64,000 nucleotides of DNA. Source: Pristionchus mayeri (Eukaryota; Nematoda; Chromadorea; Rhabditida; Neodiplogasteridae). The first letter of the stretch is position 1, and each line of letters opens with the position of its first letter. The notes beneath the pieces are model-generated. The model made no database searches, was not told the origin of the DNA, and saw only the letters and a program-made list of their open reading frames with translations. A program made the translations under genes and the position numbers. Positions 48,779 to 61,563 of this stretch are shown here, one piece after another. The stretch covers positions 9,858,001-9,922,000 of the forward strand of contig BTRK01000005.1 in the NCBI GenBank assembly GCA_036245805.1. The letters are read 5' to 3'.

Positions 48779-51700
48779 ATTTCCGTCGAACGGATTTCCG
48801 TCGAACGGATTTCCGTCGAACGGATTTCCGTCGAACGAATTTCCGTCGAACGGATTTCCATCGAACGGATTTCCGTCGAACGGATTTCCGTCGAACGGAT
48901 TTCCGTCGAACGGATTTCCGTCGAACGGATTTCCGTCGAACGGATTTCCGTCGAACGGATTTCCATCGAACGGATTTTCGTCGAACGGATTTTCGTCGAA
49001 CGGATTTCGATCGAACGGATTTCCGTCGAACGGATTTCCGTCGAACGGATTTCCGTCGAACGAATTTCCGTCGAACGGATTTCCGTCGAACGGATTTCCG
49101 TCGAACGGATTTCCATCGAACGGATTTCCGTCGAACGGATTTCCGTCGAACGGATTTCCGTCGATCGGATTTCCGTCGAACGGATTTCCGTCGATCGGAT
49201 TTCCGTCGAACGGATTTCCGTCGAACGGATTTCCATCGAACGGATTTTCGTCGAACGGATTTTCGTCGAACGGATTTCGATCGAACGGATTTCCGTCGAA
49301 CGGATTTCCGTCGAACGGATTTCCGTCGAACGAATTTCCGTCGAACGGATTTCGATCGAACGGATTTCCGTCGAACGGATTTCCGTCGAACGGATTTCCG
49401 TCGAACGAATTTCCGTCGAACGGATTTCCGTCGAACGGATTTCCGTCGAACGGATTTCCATCGAACGGATTTCCGTCGAACGGATTTCCGTCGAACGGAT
49501 TTCCGTCGATCGGATTTCCGTCACTGGGATCCCAGTTCTTCGTATTGGTTCCTACTTAGTGCCCACTGGCAGAAACATCAATGGTGCGGATTTCCGTCGA
49601 ACGGATTTCCGTCGAACGGATTTCCGTCGAACGGATTTCCGTCGAACGGATTTCCATCGAACGGATTTCCGTCGAACGGATTTCCGTCGAACGGATTTCC
49701 ATCGAACGGATTTCCGTCGAACGGATTTCCGTCGAACGGATTTCCGTCGAACGGATTTCCATCGAACGGATTTCCGTCGAACGGATTTCCGTCGAACGGA
49801 TTTCCGTCGAACGGATTTCCGTCGAACGGATTTCCGTCGAACGGATTTCCGTCGAACGGATTTCCATCGAACGGATTTCCGTCGAACGGATTTCCGTCGA
49901 ACGGATTTCCGTCGAACGGATTTCCGTCGAACGGATTTCCGTCGAACGGATTTCCGTCGAACGGATTTCCATCGAACGGATTTCCGTCGAACGGATTTCC
50001 GTCGATCGGATTTCCGTCACTGGGATCCCAGCTCTTCGTATTGGTTCCTACTTAGTGCCCACTGGCAGAAACATCAATGGTGCGGATTTCCGTCGAACGG
50101 ATTTCCGTCGAACGGATTTCCGTCGAACGGATTTCCGTCGAACGGATTTCCATCGAACGGATTTCCGTCGAACGGATTTCCGTCGAACGGATTTCCATCG
50201 AACGGATTTCCGTCGAACGGATTTCCGTCGAACGGATTTCCGTCGAACGGATTTCCGTCACTGGGATCCCAGCTCTTCGCATTGGTTCCTACTTCACTGC
50301 CCACTGGGAGAAACATCAAGGGTGCGGATAGCAAAATGATTTCCGTCGAACGGATTTCCGTCGAACGGATTTTCGTCGAACGGATTTTCGTCGAACGGAT
50401 TTCGATCGAACGGATTTCCGTCGAACGGATTTCCGTCGAACGGATTTCCGTCGAACGAATTTCCGTCGAACGGATTTCCGTCGAACGGATTTCCGTCGAA
50501 CGGATTTCCATCGAACGGATTTCCGTCGAACGGATTTCCGTCGAACGGATTTCCGTCGATCGGATTTCCGTCACTGGGATCCCAGTTCTTCGTATTGGTT
50601 CCTACTTAGTGCCCACTGGCAGAAACATCAATGGTGCGGATTTCCGTCGAACGGATTTCCGTCGAACGGATTTCCGTCGAACGGATTTCCGTCGAACGGA
50701 TTTCCGTCGAACGGATTTCCGTCGAACGAATTTCCGTCGAACGGATTTCCATCGAACGGATTTCCGTCGAACGGATTTCCGTCGAACGGATTTCCGTCGA
50801 ACGGATTTCCGTCGAACGGATTTCCGTCGAACGGATTTCCGTCGAACGGATTTCCATCGAACGGATTTTCGTCGAACGGATTTTCGTCGAACGGATTTCG
50901 ATCGAACGGATTTCCGTCGAACGGATTTCCGTCGAACGGATTTCCGTCGAACGAATTTCCGTCGAACGGATTTCCGTCGAACGGATTTCCGTCGAACGGA
51001 TTTCCATCGAACGGATTTCCGTCGAACGGATTTCCGTCGAACGGATTTCCGTTGATCGGATTTCCGTCGAACGGATTTCCGTCGATCGGATTTCCGTCAC
51101 TGGGATCCCAGTTCTTCGTATTGGTTCCTACTTAGTGCCCACTGGCAGAAACATCAATGGTGCGGATTTCCGTCGAACGGATTTCCGTCGAACGGATTTC
51201 CGTCGATCGGATTTCCGTCACTGGGATCCCAGTTCTTCGTATTGGTTCCTACTTAGTGCCCACTGGCAGAAACATCAATGGTGCGGATTTCCGTCGAACG
51301 GATTTCCGTCGAACGGATTTCCGTCGAACGGATTTCCGTCGAACGGATTTCCATCGAACGGATTTCCGTCGAACGGATTTCCGTCGAACGGATTTCCATC
51401 GAACGGATTTCCGTCGAACGGATTTCCGTCGAACGGATTTCCGTCGAACGGATTTCCATCGAACGGATTTCCGTCGAACGGATTTCCGTCGAACGGATTT
51501 CCGTCGAACGGATTTCCGTCGAACGGATTTCCGTCGAACGGATTTCCGTCGAACGGATTTCCATCGAACGGATTTCCGTCGAACGGATTTCCGTCGAACG
51601 GATTTCCGTCGAACGGATTTCCGTCGAACGGATTTCCGTCGAACGGATTTCCGTCGAACGGATTTCCATCGAACGGATTTCCGTCGAACGGATTTCCGTC

Positions 51701-52742
51701 GATCGGATTTCCGTCGATCGGATTTCCGTCACTGGGATCCCAGCTCTTCGTATTGGTTCCTACTTAGTGCCCACTGGCAGAAACATCAATGGTGCGGATT
51801 TCCGTCGAACGGATTTCCGTCGAACGGATTTCCATCGAACGGATTTCCGTCGAACGGATTTCCGTCGAACGGATTTCCATCGAACGGATTTCCGTCGAAC
51901 GGATTTCCGTCGAACGGATTTCCGTCGAACGGATTTCCGTCGAACGGATTTCCGTCGAACGGATTTCCGTCGAACGGATTTCCATCGAACGGATTTCCGT
52001 CGAACGGATTTCCGTCGAACGGATTTCCGTCGAACGGATTTCCGTCGAACGGATTTCCGTCGAACGGATTTCCGTCGAACGGATTTCCGTCGAACGGATT
52101 TCCATCGAACGGATTTCCGTCGAACGGATTTCCGTCGATCGGATTTCCGTCACTGGGATCCCAGCTCTTCGTATTGGTTCCTACTTAGTGCCCACTGGCA
52201 GAAACATCAATGGTGCGGATTTCCGTCGAACGGATTTCCGTCGAACGGATTTCCGTCGAACGGATTTCCGTCGAACGGATTTCCGTCAAAAAGATTTCCG
52301 TCGAACGGATTTCCGTCACTGGGATCCCAGCTCTTCGTATTGGTTCCTACTTCACTGCCCACTGGGAGAAACATCAAGGGTGCGGAAAGCAAAATGATTT
52401 CCGTCGAACGGATTTCCGTCGAACGGATTTCCGTCGAACGGATTTCCATCGAACGGATTTCCGTCGAACGGATTTCCGTCGAACGGATTTCCGTCGAACG
52501 GATTTCCGTCGAACGGATTTCCGTCGAACGGATTTCCGTCGAACGGATTTCCGTCGAACGGATTTCCATCGAACGGATTTCCGTCGAACGGATTTCCGTC
52601 GATCGGATTTCCGTCACTGGGATCCCAGCTCTTCGTATTGGTTCCTACTTAGTGCCCACTGGCAGAAACATCAATGGTGCGGATTTCCGTCGAACGGATT
52701 TCCGTCGAACGGATTTCCGTCGAACGGATTTCCGTCAAAAAG
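48712..52742. repeat. Type C region with long 15-mer runs
   Basis: Type C spacers start at 48711, 49522, 50018, 50572, 51098, 51219, 51730, 52151 and about 52615, with A spacers only at 50259 and 52317. The runs between C spacers hold 49, 28, 11, 30, 3, 29, 23 and 6 units. Several carry a GAACGAA unit, two TCGTC units and a double variant TTTCGATC. GTCAAAAAG units appear near 52284 and 52734. Each C spacer shifts frame by one, so the same run reads ISVER, DFRRT or FPSNG depending on where reading starts. Confidence 0.9.
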
Positions 52743-55413
52743 ATTTCCGTCGAACGGATTTCCGTCGAACGGATTTCCGTCACTGGGATCCCAGCTCTTC
52801 GTATTGGTTCCTACTTCACTGCCCACTGGGAGAAACATCAAGGGTGCGGAAAGCAAAATGATTTCCGTCGAACGGATTTCCGTCGAACGGATTTCCGTCG
52901 AACGGATTTCCGTCGAACGGATTTCCATCGAACGGATTTCCGTCGAACGGATTTCCGTCGAACGGATTTCCGTCACTGGGATCCCAGCTCTTCGTATTGG
53001 TTCCTACTTCACTGCCCACTGGGAGAAACATCAAGGGTGCGGAAAGCAAAATGATTTCCGTCGAACGGATTTCCGTCGAACGGATTTCCGTCGAACGGAT
53101 TTCCATCGAACGGATTTCCGTCGAACGGATTTCCGTCGAACGGATTTCCGTCACTGGGATCCCAGCTCTTCGTATTGGTTCCTACTTCACTGCCCACTGG
53201 GAGAAACATCAAGGGTGCGGATAGCAAAATGATTTCCGTCGAACGGATTTTCGTCGAACGGATTTCCATCGAACGGTTTTCCGTCGAACGGATTTCCGTC
53301 GAACGGATTTCCGTCGAACGGTTTTCCGTCGAACGGATTTCCATCGAACGGATTTCCGTCGAACCGATTTCCGTCGAACGGATTTCCGTCGAACGGATTT
53401 CCGTCACTGGGATCCCAGCTCTTCGCATTGGTTCCTACTTCACTGCCCACTGGGAGAAACATCAAGGGTGCGGATAGCAAAATGATTTCCGTCGAACGGA
53501 TTTCCGTCCAACGGAGTTCCGTCGAACGGATTTCCGTCGAACGGATTTCCATCCAACGGATTTCCGTCGAACGGATTTCCGTCGAACGGATTTCCGTCGA
53601 ACGGATTTCCGTCCAACGGATTTCCGTCGAACGGATTTCCGTCACTGGGATCCCAGCTCTTCGCATTGGTTCCTACTTCACTGCCCACTGGGAGAAACAT
53701 CAAGGTTGCGGATAGCAAAATGATTTCCGTCGAACGGATTTCCGTCGAACGGATTTCCGTCACTGGGATCCCAGCTCTTCGCATTGGTTCCTACTTCACT
53801 GCCCACTTGGAGAAACATCAAGGTTGCGGATAGCAAAATGATTTCCGTCGAACGGATTTCCGTCCAACGGATTTCCGTCACTGGGATCCCAGCTCTTCGC
53901 ATTGGTTCCTACTTCACTGCCCACTGGGAGGAACGGATTTCCGTCGAACGGATTTCCGTCACTGGGATCCCAGCTCCTCGCATTGGTTCCTACTTCACTG
54001 CCCACTGGGAGAAACATCAAGGGTGCGGATAGCAAAATGATTTCCGTCGAACGGATTTCCGTCGAACGGATTTCCGTCTTACGGATTTCCGTCGAACGGA
54101 TTTCCGTCGAACGAATTTCCGTCGAACGGATTTCCATCGAACGGATTTCCGTCGAACGGATTTCCGTCGAACGGATTTCCGTCGAACGGATTTCCGTCGA
54201 ACGGATTTCCGTCGAACGGATTTCCGTCGAACGGATTTCCGTCCAACGGATTTCCGTCACTGGGATCCCAGCTCTTCGCATTGGTTCCTACTTCACTGCC
54301 CACTGGGAGGAACGGATTTCCGTCGAACGGATTTCCGTCACTGGGATCCCAGCTCCTCGTATTGGTTCCTACTTAGTGCCCACTGGCAGAAACATCAATG
54401 GTGCGGATTTCCGTTGAACGGATTTCCGTCGAACGGATTTCCGTCGAACGGATTTCCGTCGAACGGATTTCCGTCGAACGGATTTCCGTCGAACGAATTT
54501 CCGTCGAACGGATTTCCATCGAACGGATTTCCGTCGAACGGATTTCCGTCGAACGGATTTCCGTCGAACGGATTTCCGTCGAACGGATTTCCGTCGAACG
54601 GATTTCCGTCGAACGGATTTTCGTCGAACGGATTTCGATCGAACGGATTTTCGTCGAACGGATTTCGATCGAACGGATTTCCGTCGAACGGATTTCCGTC
54701 GAACGGATTTCCGTCGAACGAATTTCCGTCGAACGGATTTCCGTCGAACGGATTTCCGTCGAACGGATTTCCATCGAACGGATTTCCGTCGAACGGATTT
54801 CCGTCGAACGGATTTCCGTCGATCGGATTTCCGTCGAACGGATTTCCGTCGATCGGATTTCCGTCACTGGGATCCCAGTTCTTCGTATTGGTTCCTACTT
54901 AGTGCCCACTGGCAGAAACATCAATGGTGCGGATTTCCGTCGAACGGATTTCCGTCGAACGGATTTCCGTCGATCGGATTTCCGTCACTGGGATCCCAGT
55001 TCTTCGTATTGGTTCCTACTTAGTGCCCACTGGCAGAAACATCAATGGTGCGGATTTCCGTCGAACGGATTTCCGTCGAACGGATTTCCGTCGAACGGAT
55101 TTCCGTCGAACGGATTTCCATCGAACGGATTTCCGTCGAACGGATTTCCGTCGAACGGATTTCCATCGAACGGATTTCCGTCGAACGGATTTCCGTCGAA
55201 CGGATTTCCGTCGAACGGATTTCCATCGAACGGATTTCCGTCGAACGGATTTCCGTCGAACGGATTTCCGTCGAACGGATTTCCGTCGAACGGATTTCCG
55301 TCGAACGGATTTCCATCGAACGGATTTCCGTCGAACGGATTTCCGTCGAACGGATTTCCGTCGAACGGATTTCCGTCGAACGGATTTCCGTCGAACGGAT
55401 TTCCATCGAACGG
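52743..55413. repeat. 2,671-bp tandem duplication, copy 1
   Basis: Type A spacers with GGAAAGC endings open the copy (52781, 52974, 53152). A cassette of diverged units follows: GGTTTTCC, GAACCG, GTCCAACGG and GGAGTTCC. Next come spacers with AAGGTTGCGG (53642, 53760), two truncated spacers and a GTCTTACGG unit. Type C spacers near 54340, 54864 and 54987 close it, with a run holding alternating TCGTC and TTTCGATC units. All these marks recur 2,671 bp later. Confidence 0.9.
53879..53930 (+). repeat. 3'-truncated spacer joined to GAACGG (first of seven)
   Basis: The spacer is normal to CCCACTGGGAG and then joins directly to GAACGG of a 15-mer. This removes the AAACATCAAGG-to-AAAATG part plus most of one unit (about 37 bp). 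Joints lie at about 53930, 54309, 56601, 56980, 60275, 61215 and 62380. All seven have the same joint, so they descend from one deletion that was amplified with the surrounding repeat. GAG at the spacer side and GA at the unit side give a short overlap at the break. Confidence 0.92.
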
Positions 55414-58069
55414 ATTTCCGTCGAACGGATTTCCGTCGAACGGATTTCCGTCACTGGGATCCCAGCTCTTCGTATTGGTTCCTACTTCACTGCCCACTGG
55501 GAGAAACATCAAGGGTGCGGAAAGCAAAATGATTTCCGTCGAACGGATTTCCGTCGAACGGATTTCCGTCGAACGGATTTCCGTCGAACGGATTTCCATC
55601 GAACGGATTTCCGTCGAACGGATTTCCGTCGAACGGATTTCCGTCACTGGGATCCCAGCTCTTCGTATTGGTTCCTACTTCACTGCCCACTGGGAGAAAC
55701 ATCAAGGGTGCGGAAAGCAAAATGATTTCCGTCGAACGGATTTCCGTCGAACGGATTTCCGTCGAACGGATTTCCATCGAACGGATTTCCGTCGAACGGA
55801 TTTCCGTCGAACGGATTTCCGTCACTGGGATCCCAGCTCTTCGTATTGGTTCCTACTTCACTGCCCACTGGGAGAAACATCAAGGGTGCGGATAGCAAAA
55901 TGATTTCCGTCGAACGGATTTTCGTCGAACGGATTTCCATCGAACGGTTTTCCGTCGAACGGATTTCCGTCGAACGGATTTCCGTCGAACGGTTTTCCGT
56001 CGAACGGATTTCCATCGAACGGATTTCCGTCGAACCGATTTCCGTCGAACGGATTTCCGTCGAACGGATTTCCGTCACTGGGATCCCAGCTCTTCGCATT
56101 GGTTCCTACTTCACTGCCCACTGGGAGAAACATCAAGGGTGCGGATAGCAAAATGATTTCCGTCGAACGGATTTCCGTCCAACGGAGTTCCGTCGAACGG
56201 ATTTCCGTCGAACGGATTTCCATCCAACGGATTTCCGTCGAACGGATTTCCGTCGAACGGATTTCCGTCGAACGGATTTCCGTCCAACGGATTTCCGTCG
56301 AACGGATTTCCGTCACTGGGATCCCAGCTCTTCGCATTGGTTCCTACTTCACTGCCCACTGGGAGAAACATCAAGGTTGCGGATAGCAAAATGATTTCCG
56401 TCGAACGGATTTCCGTCGAACGGATTTCCGTCACTGGGATCCCAGCTCTTCGCATTGGTTCCTACTTCACTGCCCACTTGGAGAAACATCAAGGTTGCGG
56501 ATAGCAAAATGATTTCCGTCGAACGGATTTCCGTCCAACGGATTTCCGTCACTGGGATCCCAGCTCTTCGCATTGGTTCCTACTTCACTGCCCACTGGGA
56601 GGAACGGATTTCCGTCGAACGGATTTCCGTCACTGGGATCCCAGCTCCTCGCATTGGTTCCTACTTCACTGCCCACTGGGAGAAACATCAAGGGTGCGGA
56701 TAGCAAAATGATTTCCGTCGAACGGATTTCCGTCGAACGGATTTCCGTCTTACGGATTTCCGTCGAACGGATTTCCGTCGAACGAATTTCCGTCGAACGG
56801 ATTTCCATCGAACGGATTTCCGTCGAACGGATTTCCGTCGAACGGATTTCCGTCGAACGGATTTCCGTCGAACGGATTTCCGTCGAACGGATTTCCGTCG
56901 AACGGATTTCCGTCCAACGGATTTCCGTCACTGGGATCCCAGCTCTTCGCATTGGTTCCTACTTCACTGCCCACTGGGAGGAACGGATTTCCGTCGAACG
57001 GATTTCCGTCACTGGGATCCCAGCTCCTCGTATTGGTTCCTACTTAGTGCCCACTGGCAGAAACATCAATGGTGCGGATTTCCGTTGAACGGATTTCCGT
57101 CGAACGGATTTCCGTCGAACGGATTTCCGTCGAACGGATTTCCGTCGAACGAATTTCCGTCGAACGGATTTCCATCGAACGGATTTCCGTCGAACGGATT
57201 TCCGTCGAACGGATTTCCGTCGAACGGATTTCCGTCGAACGGATTTCCGTCGAACGGATTTCCGTCGAACGGATTTTCGTCGAACGGATTTCGATCGAAC
57301 GGATTTTCGTCGAACGGATTTCGATCGAACGGATTTCCGTCGAACGGATTTCCGTCGAACGGATTTCCGTCGAACGAATTTCCGTCGAACGGATTTCCGT
57401 CGAACGGATTTCCGTCGAACGGATTTCCATCGAACGGATTTCCGTCGAACGGATTTCCGTCGAACGGATTTCCGTCGATCGGATTTCCGTCGAACGGATT
57501 TCCGTCGATCGGATTTCCGTCACTGGGATCCCAGTTCTTCGTATTGGTTCCTACTTAGTGCCCACTGGCAGAAACATCAATGGTGCGGATTTCCGTCGAA
57601 CGGATTTCCGTCGAACGGATTTCCGTCGATCGGATTTCCGTCACTGGGATCCCAGTTCTTCGTATTGGTTCCTACTTAGTGCCCACTGGCAGAAACATCA
57701 ATGGTGCGGATTTCCGTCGAACGGATTTCCGTCGAACGGATTTCCGTCGAACGGATTTCCGTCGAACGGATTTCCATCGAACGGATTTCCGTCGAACGGA
57801 TTTCCGTCGAACGGATTTCCATCGAACGGATTTCCGTCGAACGGATTTCCGTCGAACGGATTTCCGTCGAACGGATTTCCATCGAACGGATTTCCGTCGA
57901 ACGGATTTCCGTCGAACGGATTTCCGTCGAACGGATTTCCGTCGAACGGATTTCCGTCGAACGGATTTCCATCGAACGGATTTCCGTCGAACGGATTTCC
58001 GTCGAACGGATTTCCGTCGAACGGATTTCCGTCGAACGGATTTCCGTCGAACGGATTTCCGTCGAACGG
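55414..58069. repeat. 2,671-bp tandem duplication, copy 2
   Basis: The marks of copy 1 recur at a constant offset of 2,671 bp from 55452 to about 57.07 kb and then at 2,656 bp, because one plain unit is missing from the run after the type C spacer near 57010. The right boundary lies in a run of plain units and cannot be placed exactly. Beyond it, copy 2 continues to a C spacer at 58123 where copy 1 met an A spacer, as expected for a tandem duplication. Confidence 0.88.
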
Positions 58070-59458
58070 ATTTCCATCGAACGGATTTCCGTCGAACGGA
58101 TTTCCGTCGATCGGATTTCCGTCACTGGGATCCCAGCTCTTCGTATTGGTTCCTACTTAGTGCCCACTGGCAGAAACATCAATGGTGCGGATTTCCATCG
58201 AACGGATTTCCGTCGAACGGATTTCCGTCGAACGGATTTCCATCGAACGGATTTCCGTCGAACGGATTTCCGTCGAACGGATTTCCGTCGAACGGATTTC
58301 CGTCGAACGGATTTCCGTCGAACGGATTTCCGTCGAACGGATTTCCATCGAACGGATTTCCGTCGAACGGATTTCCGTCGAACGGATTTCCGTCGAACGG
58401 ATTTCCGTCGAACGGATTTCCGTCGAACGGATTTCCGTCGAACGGATTTCCGTCGAACGGATTTCCATCGAACGGATTTCCGTCGAACGGATTTCCGTCG
58501 AACGGATTTCCGTCGATCGGATTTCCGTCACTGGGATCCCAGCTCTTCGTATTGGTTCCTACTTAGTGCCCACTGGCAGAAACATCAATGGTGCGGATTT
58601 CCGTCGAACGGATTTCCGTCGAACGGATTTCCGTCGAACGGATTTCCGTCGAACGGATTTCCGTCAAAAAGATTTCCGTCGAACGGATTTCCGTCGAACG
58701 GATTTCCGTCACTGGGATCCCAGCTCTTCGTATTGGTTCCTACTTCACTGCCCACTGGGAGAAACATCAAGGGTGCGGAAAGCAAAATGATTTCCGTCGA
58801 ACGGATTTCCGTCGAACGGATTTCCGTCGAACGGATTTCCGTCGAACGGATTTCCATCGAACGGATTTCCGTCGAACGGATTTCCGTCGAACGGATTTCC
58901 GTCACTGGGATCCCAGCTCTTCGTATTGGTTCCTACTTCACTGCCCACTGGGAGAAACATCAAGGGTGCGGAAAGCAAAATGATTTCCGTCGAACGGATT
59001 TCCGTCGAACGGATTTCCGTCGAACGGATTTCCGTCGAACGGATTTCCATCGAACGGATTTCCGTCGAACGGATTTCCGTCGAACGGATTTCCGTCACTG
59101 GGATCCCAGCTCTTCGTATTGGTTCCTACTTCACTGCCCACTGGGAGAAACATCAAGGGTGCGGATAGCAAAATGATTTCCGTCGAACGGATTTTCGTCG
59201 AACGGATTTCCATCGAACGGTTTTCCGTCGAACGGATTTCCGTCGAACGGATTTCCGTCGAACGGTTTTCCGTCACTGGGATCCCAGCTCTTCGCATTGG
59301 TTCCTACTTCACTGCCCACTGGGAGAAACATCAAGGGTGCGGATAGCAAAATGATTTCCGTCGAACGGATTTCCATCCAACGGATTTCCGTCGAACGGAT
59401 TTCCGTCGAACGGATTTCCGTCGAACGGATTTCCGTCGAACGGACTTCCGTCGAACGG
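58070..59458. repeat. C-to-A transition with a shortened diverged-unit cassette
   Basis: C spacers start at 58123 and about 58529, then a GTCAAAAAG unit (58.67 kb), then A spacers with GGAAAGC endings, as in 52.1-53.1 kb. The cassette of diverged units at 59.18-59.27 kb stops after the second GGTTTTCC unit and passes directly into a spacer, so it is a deleted version of the cassettes at 53.2, 55.9, 59.6 and 61.7 kb. The last run holds a GGACTTCC and an ATCCAACGG unit. Confidence 0.88.
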
Positions 59459-61563
59459 ATTTCCGTCGAACGGATTTCCGTCGAACGGATTTCCGTCACT
59501 GGGATCCCAGCTCTTCGTATTGGTTCCTACTTCACTGCCCACTGGGAGAAACATCAAGGGTGCGGATAGCAAAATGATTTCCGTCGAACGGATTTTCGTC
59601 GAACGGATTTCCATCGAACGGTTTTCCGTCGAACGGATTTCCGTCGAACGGATTTCCGTCGAACGGTTTTCCGTCGAACGGATTTCCATCGAACGGATTT
59701 CCGTCGAACCGATTTCCGTCGAACGGATTTCCGTCGAACGGATTTCCGTCACTGGGATCCCAGCTCTTCGCATTGGTTCCTACTTCACTGCCCACTGGGA
59801 GAAACATCAAGGGTGCGGATAGCAAAATGATTTCCGTCGAACGGATTTCCGTCCAACGGAGTTCCGTCGAACGGATTTCCGTCGAACGGATTTCCATCCA
59901 ACGGATTTCCGTCGAACGGATTTCCGTCGAACGGATTTCCGTCGAACGGATTTCCGTCCAACGGATTTCCGTCGAACGGATTTCCGTCACTGGGATCCCA
60001 GCTCTTCGCATTGGTTCCTACTTCACTGCCCACTGGGAGAAACATCAAGGTTGCGGATAGCAAAATGATTTCCGTCGAACGGATTTCCGTCGAACGGATT
60101 TCCGTCACTGGGATCCCAGCTCTTCGCATTGGTTCCTACTTCACTGCCCACTTGGAGAAACATCAAGGTTGCGGATAGCAAAATGATTTCCGTCGAACGG
60201 ATTTCCGTCCAACGGATTTCCGTCACTGGGATCCCAGCTCTTCGCATTGGTTCCTACTTCACTGCCCACTGGGAGGAACGGATTTCCGTCGAACGGATTT
60301 CCGTCACTGGGATCCCAGCTCCTCGCATTGGTTCCTACTTCACTGCCCACTGGGAGAAATATCAAGGGTGCGGATAGCAAAATGATTTCCGTCGAACGGA
60401 TTTCCGTCGAACGGATTTCCGTCTTACGGATTTCCGTCGAACGGATTTCCGTCGAACGGATTTTCGTCGAACGGATTTCCATCGAACGGATTTCCGTCGA
60501 ACGGATTTCCGTCGAACGGATTTCCGTCACTGGGATCCCAGCTCTTCGCATTGGTTCCTACTTCACTGCCCACTGGGAGAAACATCAAGGGTGCGGAAAG
60601 CATAATGATTTCCGTCGAACGGATTTCCGTCGAACGGATTTCCGTCACTGGGATCCCAGCTCTTCGTATTGGTTCCTACTTCACTGCCCACTGGGAGAAA
60701 CATCAAGGGTGCGGATAGCAAAATGATTTCCGTCGAACGGATTTTCGTTGAACGGATTTCCATCGAACGGATTTCCGTCGAACGGATTTCCGTCGAACGG
60801 ATTTCCGTCGAACGGATTTCCGTCGAACGGATTTCCGTCACTGGGATCCCAGCTCTTCGCATTGGTTCCTACTCCACTGCCCACTGGGAGAAACATCAAG
60901 GGTGCGAATAGCAAAATGATTTCCGTCGAACGGATTTCCGTCCAACGGAGTTCCGTCGAACGGATTTCCGTCGAACGGATTTCCATCGAACGGATTTCCG
61001 TCGAACGGATTTCCGTCGAACGGATTTCCGTCGAACGGATTTCCGTCACTGGGATCCCAGCTCTTCGCATTGGTTCCTACTCCACTGCCCACTTGGAGAA
61101 ACATCAAGGTTGCGGATAGCAAAATGATTTCCGTTGAACGGATTTCCGTCCAACGGATTTCCGTCACTGGGATCCCAGCTCTTCGCATTGGTTCCTACTT
61201 CACTGCCCACTGGGAGGAACGGATTTCCGTCGAACGGATTTCCGTCACTGGGATCCCAGCTCCTCGCATTGGTTCCTACTTCACTGCCCACTGGGAGAAA
61301 CATCAAGGGTGCGGATAGCAAAATGATTTCCGTCGAACGGATTTCCGTCGAACGGATTTCCGTCGAACGGATTTCCATCGAACGGATTTCCGTCGAACGG
61401 ATTTCCGTCGAACGGATTTCCGTCACTGGGATCCCAGCTCTTCGTATTGGTTCCTACTTCACTGCCCACTGGGAGAAACATCAAGGGTGCGGAAAGCAAA
61501 ATGATTTCCGTCGAACGGATTTCCGTCGAACGGATTTCCGTCGAACGGATTTCCATCGAACGG
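59459..61563. repeat. 2.1-kb tandem duplication, copy 1
   Basis: The copy holds the diverged-unit cassette (59.58-59.74 kb), spacers with AAGGTTGCGG, truncated spacers (60.28 and 61.22 kb), the GTCTTACGG unit, a spacer ending GCATAATG (about 60.6 kb) and a spacer with GCGAATAGC (about 60.9 kb). The second copy lies 2,105 bp further on. Units GTTGAACGG (60.75 and 61.13 kb) are CpG-to-TpG variants. Confidence 0.88.

Noticed and set aside
48436..51055. 539- and 761-codon frames resembling pentapeptide-repeat proteins
   Set aside because: They pass through ISVER, DFRRT and FPSNG frames as spacers shift phase, so no single repeat type is maintained. Similarity to the family consensus comes from any 15-bp repeat with a suitable codon pattern.
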